This document shows positions 10,852 to 21,878 of a DNA stretch of 64,000 bases, piece by piece. Source of the stretch: Chamaecyparis obtusa (Eukaryota > Streptophyta > Pinopsida > Cupressales > Cupressaceae); contig BSBK01001537.1 in NCBI GenBank assembly GCA_027943335.1, positions 1,630,501 through 1,694,500 on the forward strand, in the 5' to 3' direction. The position numbers and the translations under genes are program-made. The notes beneath the pieces are model-generated. The model was not told the origin of the DNA. It saw only the letters and a program-made list of their open reading frames with translations, and searched no databases. Numbering within the stretch: the stretch's first letter is position 1; every line of letters begins with the position of its first letter.

Positions 10852-12100
10852 TGTAAAGAGCCCAGCTGGCTCTCTCTCTAATTTAATTGCACTTAAAATA
10901 ACTTCCAGAATTTGAGAATAATTAATAATAAATTCAATGAACTCTTTCAGATTTTCACCATTTATTAAAATGATACCATTAATTACAACACCTACTGGCT
11001 GCTTGCAAGAAAACAGAATTTGAACAAATATTGAAAACTGAAAATTCTTACTACAAATCTAACATGATAACCTGGCACTTTAAATGAATTAAGTACGGCT
11101 GCAAGTGTAGAATTCGGTAGCATGTCTTTACAACCCGCCAATCATGAATGCTGAATCCCTCACGCTAGGAAGTTTAAATGACGCCAAGGCAATATAAATG
11201 ATGCTGGCAGCCTCAAGTAATGCAGACGTTACAAACTACCAAATCTGCCTCCCACAATCAATCACGCCAGGCAAGGAAGTGTACGGCCAGCCTAATTAAG
11301 TACGGCTACAGCAGGGAGCCGTACGCCCTCTAATAATCTCAGAATACAATCTTCAAACTCTGCCTGTGACCCATGGCACTATTCATTGGCATCTAGACCA
11401 ATTCACTATGCATATTCATGAGAATTTCTCGTTTCTCAATGAATTATCGGTTCAAACCCTCATTCTTCCATTTCTGATTTCTCCTTCCAAACTTTCAGAC
11501 TTCACAAATTTTATATAATGACATAAGATGAGAAAAGTGCTTTTTTGAGTAGAATATATAGGCTTTTTGGAAAAAACACTTTTTAATATTTTCATTTAAT
11601 TGGCTTTAAAAATAATCTCACTTTATAACATAAAGTTATAAAGTCATAAGTTATTAAATTAAATCAAAATAATTTAATTTAATAACACATTTAAAATATA
11701 AGGCACTGAACTGTCTGACTGCAATCAACGAACTTCTGACAAAGCACCAAGTCCAACTACCCAGCTAGGAATAGGCACTGCCCTGCCAGAAATAGCCACT
11801 GCTAAAAATAGACTTACTAAAAATAGTATGTCTCAAACTGGAGATTCTCCGAAACTCGATCCTGAGATATCCGACCCTCCGTGCAGACACACTACTAATC
11901 CTGGCCATACCCAAAATACCACTTACTAAAAATAGTAAGTTGACCAAAATGATCCGAACGAAGATCAGACTTGATAAGTCGAACCTCTAGAATGGAATCC
12001 CAATGCTGGCTCCACCATTTGACCCCCTTTGATCGCCTGATTGGCCTGTGAGGGTCGCCAAACCAAGCTAATCCCATAAGTCTAAAAACGGGGAATTACA
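10852..12100 (-). repeat. 5' LTR of element B
   Basis: Partner of 6416-7667. It keeps the ACTTACT-AAAAAT-AGTAAGT inverted repeats at 11812-11831 (one mismatch) and 11921-11940. The outer target repeat AAGAT is at 12101-12105. Confidence 0.92.
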
Positions 12101-12820
12101 AAGATCAAAATACATCTTATGCTAGCCGATGTAACCTTATGACTATTCAGATTATTCATATTGGTTCTCTCCAGAAGGAAGGTATGAAGTGACATCCTAC
12201 AGTGACATTGAGTTGAGTATATAAACAGTGTATGCCTTCGTGATAGAGGGAGAAGCTAAAGGATTTGCATTAGTAGACATTCGAGGATCTTGATTCAGAG
12301 GGAGTAGCCCATGTTTTGTTGGTTCTCTAATAATCAAGAAATTGTAGCAGAGAATTATGATTATTACCATGTGAGAAGGCTATATGTCAGAGGGAGAAGC
12401 TAGAAGATCAAATTAAGTTGGCACCCTAGGATCTTGGTCATACAAATTCAGAGGGAGTGTACCATGTCAAGATGGTGTATACTTTGTAAGCTTAGAATTC
12501 ACCAAGACTATGAAATAGTACAAACAAATGCGATTCAGTGGAGAACAAACGACTGATATTCTTACCAAACCCCTTGCTAGAAAGAAGATTGTGTACTTTC
12601 AGATAACTTTGGTATGTTGAGGAGTAAAGCCTTAATCGAAAAGAAGGTTTCAGCTTTAGTGATCCATCATTTTGTATCTTAAATGATTCTTGTCTTTGAT
12701 AGACAAGTCTAAGGTGGAAGTCTTGGTTTCCACTCTCTGGGATGAGCCATGGTGGATCCACCCTCTGAGAAGAGTCAAGGTGGAAGTCATATGTGTGACT
12801 TTATGGCCCCATTCATTTTG
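12101..12820 (+). pseudogene. Copia RNase H remnant of element A, copy 1
   Basis: This continues the copy-1 interior after element B. From 12311 a frame reads MFCWFSNNQEIVAEN, matching the Ty1/copia RNase H core (a WxSxxQxxVAxS-type motif). At 12540-12600 it reads GEQTTDILTKPLARKK, the conserved C-terminal RNase H block (DILTKPL). A shift of reading frame follows (DNFGMLRSKALI). Stops and indels separate the blocks, so it cannot be functional. Confidence 0.75.
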
Positions 12821-13043
12821 TATATACTTGTGATAGTATATACTTGCATATTAATATCCCACCCTGCTATATTCACAAATTATATTATCTCATGTGAAGC
12901 ATTTTCAGATAAATATATATAGCTCTGACTAAAGAGACGCTCTATTTAAAACATTTATACTATCCTCAATTGGGTTGTGGAAGACAGATCACAGGATCAT
13001 ATCAGAGAAAATGTTTAGTCATATCATAATTGTAGAATAACTA
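12821..13043. other. Joint between the two interior copies of element A
   Basis: This stretch has no second copy in the window. It starts where copies 1 and 2 diverge after CATTCATTTTGT and ends where the duplicated block restarts. No coding signal is seen. Confidence 0.5.
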
Positions 13044-15460
13044 TTGTCGTATTATTTTATGAGACTATTGCTGAAGCCCTAAAGTATATTTGGTATTGCA
13101 AATATAAAACGCGAAGAGGAATATTAAGGCGAGCTTGCCGTGAATGGAAAATATTGTTGTGGGCCAAGAAATTCAATGCGTAGCTATCATTCTTCCGGGG
13201 ATAATCAATATTAGTGTTTGCAGATTATTTCCAGCATGGGCTCCAAAATCAGAGGTTTAATTATCCTTGGCGAACATTACACTGGTAATGCAAAACTTAA
13301 GAAAGTTTCGGGCCTTTATGAATCTAGAGTTTGGAGCTAATTAAATATTGCCGTCATATTTAATATTGAAGTTTGGGCGGATATTTAATTCGAGCTAATA
13401 TCTTTTTGTGTGGGTCCAATATATATTTCAGTAAATTTTTGATATTCATGATATTAATTCTTAACATTTACGGGAAAGACTTGCTATGTTAAATGGCAAT
13501 ATATTAGTAGACTGTGGTGCTATACATTCACTCTCTCCTTGTGGCACATTAGAAGATGAATAATAATGGTTCACTGGTCATTTACAAATATTTGAAGAAG
13601 CCATAGACGTTAAGACTTATATAGAATTATAGAGGAGTTTGTCAGCTTTCAGAGATAAATAGAAGGTCCAAGCCAAGTACCGGGTTTGGAAAGAACACAG
13701 ACAGTCATCTCTGCTTCTTTGATGTATGAGAGGATTTTGTGGGATTGCAGAGTGTAAATGTTCTACTATAACTGGCTTGAATCCTGAAGGCATATTCTGT
13801 AAACATTGGCATGAGGTACCTGCAAGGCATCATTAAATTCACAAGTTATAGGAAAATTCTTTTAAATGAGATGCGACTTGAACATGAACATCGATATAAT
13901 GAAGTCTGAGTGGTAACTTGTTATCAATCATTGAACAGGAAAAACAGATAAGAAGAATGAATAATTCTGAAAGAAATTTAGTCTTGAGCCGAGTTAATAA
14001 AGAAGTCATCTAGTCACGTAATTCTTCATAGCTACATAGTTTCAAAGGATAATCGAGAGAATGTAGAGATAGTTTCAAGACAAATTGATATGATCAAAGA
14101 ACAAGGAAATGTCAAACCAACAATATCGGATAATCTTGATAATCAGGTACCGATAATTTATGAAGTCAACATCTAAGAAAATTAACATAAGGATCAGAAT
14201 GAAACTGATATGTTATGAAGAAGGACGATGGGTACAACATCGTATTAATGGGCTCACCTTACGAAAGGAAATATCTGAAAATATTTGAAAAGATAAGTAT
14301 CTCACGTTTTATTAATCCATATGAATTTGCAGTTTTTAATTCATTAAATAATAAATTTTGTATGCTTCTATCATTTTATATGTTCAGGATAGTTTAGCTT
14401 TATGAACTAATCGTAATCTACCTCTAACATCTTTAGAAAGGTCAAGAAGTTGGCGAAATTAGCTTCTAAGGAATCAGATGATTCAGTCAACTTGGACAAA
14501 CTCAATCATATTGATTAAGAGGGAGTTCACTATTGAAGGTAAAGCAATTCTGAGATTATAGCAGTGGGAACTCGTGGATAGAATCGCCGATGAGATGCAC
14601 GTGGATAGAATCCCTGATTAAGGCATTTCATACATCATGAGACTACAACTCATTGAGATAAACATCATACTAGAGGTCTTTTTTATCTTCCCTCAAGTCC
14701 AAGAGGGAGTGTTAATGTTGTGGACTTGGAAAAGATCAAAATGCATCTTATGCTAGCCGATGTAACCTTGTGACTATTCAGATTATTCGTATTGGTTCTC
14801 TCAGGAAGGAAGGTATGAAGTGACATCATGTCACTGCAGTGACACTGAGTTGAGTATATAAATAGTGTATGCCTTCGTGACAGAGGGAGAAGCTAAAGGA
14901 TCTGCATCAATAGACATTCGAGGATCTTGATTTAGAGGGAGTAGACCATGTTTTGTTGGTTCTCTAGTAATCAAGAAATTGTAGCAGAGAATTATGATTA
15001 TTACCATGTGAGAAGGCTACATGTCAGAGGGAGAAGCTAGAAGATCAAATTAAGTTGGCACACCAAAATCTTGGCCATACAAATTCAGAGGGTGTGTACA
15101 ATGTCAAGATGGTGTATACTTTGTGAGCTCAGAATTCATCAAGACTATGAGATAGTACAAACAAATGCAATTCAGTGGAGAACAAACGATTGATATTCTT
15201 ACCAAACCCCTTGCTAGAAAGAAGATTGTGTACTTTCAGATAACCTTGGTATGTTGAGGAGTAAAGCCTTAATTGAAAAGAAAGTTTCAGCTTCAGTGAT
15301 CCATCATTTTGTATCTTAAATGATTCTTGTCTTTGATAGACAAGTCTAAGGTGGATGTCTTGGTTTCCACTCTCTGGGATAAGCCATGGTGGATCCACGC
15401 TCTGAGAAGAGTTAAGGTGGATGACATATGTGTGACTTTATGGCCCCATTCATTTTGTGT
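13044..15460 (+). repeat. Interior duplication of element A, copy 2, with a second RNase H remnant
   Basis: This matches 4630-6410 plus 12101-12820 without the element B insertion, so it shows the empty target site of B (GGAAAAGATCAAAA near 14,725). RNase H blocks recur at about 14,950-15,010 and about 15,177-15,290 (DILTKPLARKK). It ends near 15,460, where the downstream array begins. Frames are broken. Confidence 0.85.
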
Positions 15461-15589
15461 TATATTATGAAAGGTGACGATCTTTCATGTGTTGGGTTAC
15501 TATTGCTAGATGACGACTTAGACAATAGCTTAACCTAGTGTCAGGTATGACTATGTATTGTAGTCACTAGTCCTAACACTGAATTTTTG

Positions 15590-16125
15590 GAGTTGTTAAA
15601 TCCAGTTCCGAATTGGTCAGGGATTATAACTATATGTAAATCAAGATTAGACTACATTAAGTTGCTGTCCCGGAATGTGCTGGATATCTTGATTGTTATC
15701 GCTAAATCTAGTTCTGTATTGGTCGGGGATTGAATAAGTCTTTTATCAGGATGAGTACATTATATTAATGTCTCAAGCTGTGTCGGATATCTTGATATAA
15801 AATTATGTTTTAGTTATCACTAAAATCCAGTTCTGAATTGAGTCGGGGATTGTGATAACTTTCTTCTATCAAGATGAGTTCATTATATTAATGTCCCGAG
15901 CTGTGTCAGATATCTTGATATGAAATTATTTTTTAGTTATCACTAAAATCCAGTTCCGAATTGAGTCAGGGATTGTGATAACTTTCTTTTATTGGGTTGA
16001 GTACATTAAACTTGTATTTCGGACCATGTCGACAACCTTGATATCGAGTGATTAAGTGTTATTCTAAAATCCAGTTCCGAATTGAGTCGAGGATTTCTAT
16101 AACACTTACATCTTGTGATAATCAA
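15590..16125 (+). repeat. Imperfect tandem array of about 120 bp units upstream of the right LTR of element A
   Basis: At least four units carry AAATCCAGTTCCGAATTG, then GTCGGGGATT, then a variable AT-rich stretch ending in TATCTTGATAT. Similar GGGACACA-type units appear reversed in element C at about 30,720-30,900, so the array seems to be a family trait of the region before the PPT. Confidence 0.7.
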
Positions 16126-16135
16126 TCCTCTCTTG

Positions 16136-16146
16136 CTAAGAGGGAG
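16136..16146 (+). other. Polypurine tract of element A
   Basis: GCTAAGAGGGAG directly precedes the right LTR. The same AAGAGGGAGTGTT sequence recurs inside the element near 6381 and 14700. Confidence 0.75.
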
Positions 16147-16226
16147 TGTTGAAGTATAGCTTCGATCTGATTGACTTATACAATTGAATGAATTATATTC
16201 ATTAGACTCAATATGTACTAGTCAAC

Positions 16227-16272
<46 letters not shown>

Positions 16273-16834
16273 CATTATCATGGTTATTAATATATATAAT
16301 AGTTGACTGCATATTCCGTATTAAATCGGGCATTAACTGTTGCATACATTAGAATCGACTTAAGTTGATATTGATACTGCATAAACAAGCAGCGATATTG
16401 ATACTGCATAAACAGCAGTGTTATGATAACTATATCCAAAAGTTATTGTAACACATACATTATATTATGTGTTACGATAACTATCGGATGATAGTTATTC
16501 GTAACACCACATTATTAATCGAATACACTGCAAAATTAATATATGTTTATCGTGCGTAATCTGCAGTATTATCGAAACGTCACTATGTAAAGACATGGCT
16601 TAAGCCACGTAGAGTCATGTCTCTACATAGACATGACTCCTCATTTCATATATAATATATTTTGTATGTGCTGAGGAAAGCAATCAATTACGATGTGCAT
16701 TCTTCTCCTCAGCAGCATACGAATATATAATTAATAATATATATATATATACTCACACAGACATTTAGATATTATGAACAGCACAATAAAGAGCATCAGA
16801 TTTTACTCTATAGGACGATCTTGATTTCACAACA
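16147..16834 (+). repeat. 3' LTR of element A
   Basis: 688 bp, TGTTGAAG to CACAACA, followed by the TSD AAAAT at 16835-16839. It is longer than the left LTR mainly through an expanded TA tract (about 16229-16268). Confidence 0.9.
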
Positions 16835-16839
16835 AAAAT

Positions 16840-17519
16840 TTGGGGCCAGCCGAGTCATTGCCGAGTCCAAGTTTTTCAACTATGGATTCAAGTACAAGTT
16901 GGGGTTCGCTTGAATAGTGGCTATTTTTCCTTATGATCAATATGGCTCGGTTTGGATGATATGTATATATATGAATCAAAATGCCTTTAATTTGTCAAAA
17001 AAATTATTGACTAGAAAATACAGCTAATGGTGATAAAGATAATTGATAATTCAATAATAAATGTAAACTTAAAACTTTTAATCTTCATATTGCTCTTCAT
17101 AGAGAACATCAATGTCATCACTTGGTTCATTTGAGCCATAGTGCTGAGACTTAGATTTGGCAAGCCAAAATTTGCCTTGGACTTAGATTCAAATTCAAAA
17201 CCTGATGAAGACTTGACAAAACTCAACAGGTTGAAGAAACATAACAATTGTTAAGGAAAATCTAATTATTTGAAATCTTATTTTTAAGGTAAGTTCATGT
17301 ACACATAAAATCTTTTAGATCTACCCTACACATGTTTAGACAACAAAGTAAATAAATTGATGGGTTATGTAGTAAAGGTTGTTGTATTAGTGAAATTTTA
17401 TTCAAGATCTGGTTTGGGACATGATGGTCTAGGGTCAACCCAAGGTTCAGCTTGGGCACCTTTGCATCCTGCAAGGTACCCAAGGTGCCTGGGTTGATCC
17501 CTGGGAAAACCTGAGCTGG
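16840..17519. other. Unassigned AT-rich DNA
   Basis: No gene seen. The start (GCCGAGTCATTGCCGAGTCC) looks repeat-derived. Around 17,440-17,515 there is an imperfect CCCAAGG/CCTGGG inverted-repeat stretch. Confidence 0.4.
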
Positions 17520-18060
17520 ATTTTGAAGCTAATGAACAAGGTTGCAAATTGAGTGACATGAAGTTAGACCAACTTGTTTTCTGTCATCTGCCGGATTAAT
17601 TACCTTTTCATGGTTATAAGTGTATTGGGAAATGTTCCGTCCATGCTCTACAAGGGCTGAATCCAATCTGTTCTGCAATTTTCTGCAGCATTAGATCAGT
17701 GCAATGCTCATAGTAAAGTCGATAAAATGGAGGCATGCCTACCCATTAGTAGTCTACCCTGCAGCAACATAATTTACTGCATTAATGATGACTACTTGTA
17801 CTAACTTTTTCAGCTTCACTTCTTCCAAAACACCACAAAAATTCTTTATCTTCCTTGAAGAATTGATTGAATTCAAGAAGATTGTGCTGCTGAAAGAAGA
17901 GACTACAAAGTTCATTATGATTCTATTTTCATCAGTCCATTCATTGGATATGATAGTTCTACTCTTCTTCACCAAGATAGAATGCTTCTCAATGAGACTA
18001 TACATAAGCTATTTTCTCTATTAAAATAGGGCTCCAAATATAACAAATAGAAGGGGCTTT
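17520..18060 (-). pseudogene. hAT-type transposase fragment (DUF659 region)
   Basis: The minus-strand frame 18005-17754 contains TIISNEWTDENRIIMNFVV, SINSSRKIKNFCGVLEEV and LVQVVIINAVNYVAAG. These align in order with the plant hAT transposase DUF659 block (SDGWTD..., the FLKS-D-S stretch, and the VVQVVTDNAxNYVAAG signature). Beyond its stop, other minus frames continue the family pattern: MPPFYRLYYEHCTDLMLQKI (about 17,725-17,665) and VTQFATLFISF (about 17,560). Upstream near 18,020-18,060 is GLKAPS. Several frameshifts and stops make it dead. Terminal inverted repeats were not found. Confidence 0.75.
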
Positions 18061-19366
18061 CAATCCCTAACCAGCTATGGCAATTGCAATCATTACCTGC
18101 AAATAAGTGGAACCTAAAACAATAAATCTTTTTCAGAATATAAAAAGAAAATGAAAAACATAAACCCTCAGCAAAATTATGAAAGCAATAATTAAAAAAT
18201 TATAATAAAAATGTAAGGTTCCCACTCCTGATGTTGGTCCTTCACAAACCTGGTTCACTAAGTAGGCGACATATGAACTCAAACCCTTGCATACGGAACA
18301 AGCCGTATGGAGATCAGTCCATACGGATAAGGATGCTGGCGTATGGTGTTTTGGTGTATGGTCAAGAATGTGACTGTACGATGCAGGCTAGTTGACCGTA
18401 CAGGGTCAAGGAGGTTGTCGTATGGTGTAGGTCTAGGGACTATACGGTAGTGAAGGATGAAGTATGGGGATTTGTGAGTGTCGTATGGTGGTTGCAAGAA
18501 GCCGTACGAGTGTACTTTTGCCAAGGAATTATGAGCTTTGCAGTAGGGTAGTGCGTGGGGGTTGATGGGGCTACCAATGTTGGGCATACATGTATTAATA
18601 GTTGTCGAATAAGATTTGGATGAACCATAACATAAGCATGAAAGATCACATATGCCAAAGAAGATTATATTAATAATGATAGCACCTTCAGAACACAATT
18701 GTAGAGAGCAAGCAAAATAGGGTGAGGAGTTACTCCACCGAAACAACAACAAACCAAATAGGGTTGATCTTTCACCTTCAAAATGGCGAATACAAAACTC
18801 CAATAGGAATTTGCAATACTATAAAATAACTAGTAGCATGACAAATACATCCTACACGCCGGTCATAAATACCTGTCGGATAAATTCTCAAGGGTGCACA
18901 AATGGAGATGACATGGCAACACCTAAACCTACGTTAAAAATAAAAGATGGGCTTGAGATATACATAAATCGATCGAGACCCCAAATACAAATATTATTAT
19001 CTTATTTTTAGCCGATAGGCTTTCTTTGCAAGATCGCTTGCATCTGTACGGGGCAAAACCTATCTCACGCCCCTGAAACCAGTTTCATGCTCCAAAACGG
19101 TTTTCCGACAAAGTTGAAACTATTTTCCGACAAATATGGGAAGGGAAAATGGGTTAGTGATCACCGTCCGTCTACTTTTGAAGACTACGTACCTCATTCA
19201 ATGTAATCTCTGCTCCTCCGCAGGTTTTCCAGAGCGTATATGTCGTAGGCTGAAACTTAAGGCATGGGCTAATGTTTAAAATTTTTATATTTTAAGTATA
19301 AAGCAATGTACATTATTAAATAAATTAATAGTATAACATAATTATATTTTAACATATTTAAATTTA
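18061..19366. other. Unassigned repeat-like DNA with a cluster of CGTAYG motifs
   Basis: No supported gene. Between about 18,285 and 18,520 the motif CGTATGG/CCGTACG and close variants occur about ten times at irregular spacing. The rest, including 18,810-19,260, shows no recognisable coding or RNA signal. Confidence 0.4.
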
Positions 19367-19371
19367 TAATT

Positions 19372-20593
19372 TGTAATGTCCCCCACTTAGCCAGTCTGGA
19401 TATATGTTGTCGTTAGCCCGTTCTTTCATGGTCCCGAGGGCTAACCAGGACTTCAAAAGGGATCCTGAGGTTATTTGGCCTAGTCAAATTTAATTACAGG
19501 CCAAATGGAGTTCGTTTGTTGGGTTTTGGGGAGGATTTACTATTTTTAGTAAGTCAATAGGAGATGCAGTGCCTTGAATTTTCAGTGGCAGGATGTGATG
19601 CGTTTTGTTGAGCTCTTTCCGATGAGCTATCATATGTGGGATTCCGAGTTTATTTGGTATATTATTTTAATTTTTGAAGTTATAACGATAAAGTGACTAT
19701 TTAAATTAAATATTATAATGTTTCATAAAGTCACTTTATAAAAATCAAGTTCCCCCCTTTAAAGGACATACATGGGCATTCGTAAAGGGAAAAAAGTAAC
19801 ATAAAAGCTCATGTTTTATCCCACATTGGCAAGACGGAAGCATAGAACTAGTGAGGAAGGATTAAAAAGAGAGAGGATAGCTCTCATTTGGCATGCTTGG
19901 AGATTGAATGAAATTGGGAAAACTATGGAGATTATTTCTCTTCGGGCTTGGAGGACGCAAACCTTCTACGCTTTCAATCTTGACGCCATTGAAAGATATG
20001 GTCTTGAGATTTTATATTGTAGCTGCAAGATCCTGTAGCAGCGAGAGTTCCTGTAGCAGCGCGGTACTGTAGCAAGTTCCTGTAGCAGCGACACTGTAGC
20101 AGCGCGGTACTGTAGCAAGTTCCTGTAGCAGTGACACTGTAGCAGTGCGGTATTGTAGCAAGTTCCTGTAGCAGCGTCACTACAGCAACGCGGTACTGTA
20201 GCAAGTTACTGTAGCAGTCCGAATCACTGTAGCTGCAGGTTACTGTAGCAATTTCAGAATTATTAATGTGTTGTAGCTGCAAATGGGTATGGACTACCAT
20301 TGAACTCTATAGTGATATAATGTGTTGGATTTTAATGAGAAGATATGATTGGCTATGGTAGTTGTAATTTCTGATTATCTGAAACAAGAAATAAATAAAT
20401 GATCATTGTTATTAGCTGCATATGGTTTCATGTTGCCTTCTACTGATATCTCATACGAAATATAACAATCTTGAGGACTATTAAACAACATCAATCTGGA
20501 AAAAACATAAGAAGGACAGTTGCAGGCCAACTGTTTGACAAAATTACAGGAAGAAACAGACTCTAGAATTACAGAACTAGGCAGCATATTACA
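19372..20593 (+). mobile_element. Solo LTR, distantly related to the element B LTR
   Basis: It starts TGTAATGTCCCC and ends CATATTACA. The 5-bp repeat TAATT lies directly outside both ends (19367-19371 and 20594-20598). Shared with the element B LTR in the same order are the TGTAATGTCCCC start, the TTACTATTTTTAGTAAGT inverted repeat (19537-19554), GCAGTGCCTT, and a TTATAAAGTGA-type AT block. No internal sequence or partner LTR is present, so unequal recombination between two LTRs is the likely origin. It contains a CTGTAGCA minisatellite. Confidence 0.82.
20023..20270 (+). repeat. CTGTAGCA minisatellite with a 43-bp higher-order period
   Basis: CTGTAGCA or a one-base variant recurs about 18 times. 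A larger unit beginning GCGCGGTACTGTAGCAAGTT repeats at about 20058, 20101, 20145 and 20188, so the period is 43-44 bp. The array lies in the second half of the solo LTR. Confidence 0.8.
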
Positions 20594-20598
20594 TAATT

Positions 20599-21878
20599 AT
20601 TATTGTAAAATATTTTTAATAAGAAAAGTAATTTTAAAAATCAAAAAATCAAATTAAAATAATTAAAATTAATACTTATAAACTAAATAAATATAATTTA
20701 AAAATCTATAATAATGATCATCTTAATTTCAAATTAAAAAATTAATTTTATAAATTTTCCAATAAATTCTTTTACAACTGAAACAAAGAAGATTGATAAC
20801 ATGAAAAATTACACATGATGGTATTAATTTTTCTTATTTTCTAAATTTTTTGTTAACAATTTTGATTCAGATACACAATTGAATAAATCTACTAATAAAA
20901 AAATAAATTATTAAAATGTTTAGATCAATAAAAAATTGTTTAGATTAATGTTGGTGTCCCTTTTGATGCTTTGACCTTGATCTCAAACATCATCTCACTT
21001 GTCCTCTTGATGAATGACCTGCAACTTGCTGGTGCTTGAAGTCTTCATTTTGCCCTTGGTGTTGAAATCATGCTTGCACTTGATCTACTTAGCCTCTTGC
21101 TATCTCCATCTTGAAAGTCATCCTTTTCTCACCTTGCATAAACAAGAAAATACTTGCATTAAATTCAAAAAAATGGTGAGTATAAGCAATATAAAGCATT
21201 CCACCTTATCTTTAGCATTACAGTTGTATTCGAACTAATCCGTGCATGAACTTTAAACAAATCCCGATTCTACTTGAATTCCCATTTAGAATGCCATCAT
21301 AGATGTTTACCTTGCTAGCTGATATAAAAAATCTGGGTGTGTAAAGTCTAAGGATTGTGTGTATTTGTCTCAAATTCTGATTACCTTACCCAGACCTACA
21401 AGTTCACACCTTTTCTCAAGTCTAAAATCTTAGTTTTAAATATGGAAGTGCTTGAGTCTTGACATCCTTCCAAGTTGGCTTCAATGATATCTACCTTCAT
21501 CAAAATTGTCCTCCAATATGGAAATTCGCTGGTCTGCGCTTAATAATCTGCTCTGCTTGATTGAATGGTTTGTGTGTTTGAAATGAAGTCTCTAATTTCC
21601 TTTATATAGACATTGGATGAAAGGACACGCCCATATAGGGGGCTGACTTGGGTTTTGCTTAAGCAAATTAAATTAAAAATGTCACCCTTTCATGGTTGTA
21701 GTCAGGCCGACCTAGCATATTTAATTAAATCACATGATTCCAAGAAAATCACACCCCATGCACTCAATTATTTGCTTCAGCACTAAGGCTGACCTCATGC
21801 AAAAATATTTGGAATTGCACTCATTAATTTTTACAAGGCACACCAATTGACTTCGATGTTTGATCGATAAGAATAAAG
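20599..21878. other. AT-rich DNA without a recognisable gene
   Basis: 20,600-20,940 is very AT-rich. From 20,945 the strand is pyrimidine-biased (many CTTG and CATC words), which resembles LTR or UTR DNA, but no repeat partner is present. Confidence 0.4.

Larger units (their letters stand above)
6416..12100 (-). mobile_element. Non-autonomous LTR retrotransposon B inserted in element A
   Basis: LTRs of 1252 bp (6416-7667) and 1249 bp (10852-12100) flank a 3.2-kb interior. The duplicated target is AATAT (6411-6415) and AAGAT (12101-12105). The uninterrupted duplicate of the target at about 14,725 reads AAGAT, so the left copy carries one mutation. A minus-strand PBS lies next to the right LTR and a minus-strand purine tract next to the left LTR, so transcription runs right to left. 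No protease, integrase, reverse transcriptase or RNase H motif is present. The interior is almost entirely one broken reading frame of unknown family. By eye the LTRs differ at about 45 positions (3.5-4%). Confidence 0.92.
3659..16834 (+). mobile_element. Complete, decayed Ty1/copia LTR retrotransposon A, interrupted by element B
   Basis: Two related LTRs (3659-4323 and 16147-16834) bracket the interior. The 5-bp repeat AAAAT lies directly outside both (3654-3658 and 16835-16839). An initiator-Met PBS follows the left LTR and a purine tract precedes the right one, so the element reads on the plus strand. RNase H-like residues are the only pol remains I can read; gag, protease, integrase and reverse transcriptase are not recognisable. 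The interior is partly duplicated (about 4630-12820 without B, and 13044-15460). By eye the LTRs differ at roughly 5% of positions outside the TA tracts, older than the nested element B. Confidence 0.9.

Noticed and set aside
12821..13043. Possible additional LTR between the two interior copies of element A
   Set aside because: No match to the A LTRs beyond short words, and no TG/CA ends or target repeat.
18279..18803. 174-residue minus-strand frame
   Set aside because: It spans the CGTAYG-rich repeat-like stretch, with no motif and irregular composition, and is not supported as a gene.
20023..20270. Possible CRISPR-like or structured RNA array
   Set aside because: Units are contiguous CTGTAGCA variants without unique spacers, inside a plant solo LTR; it is a minisatellite.
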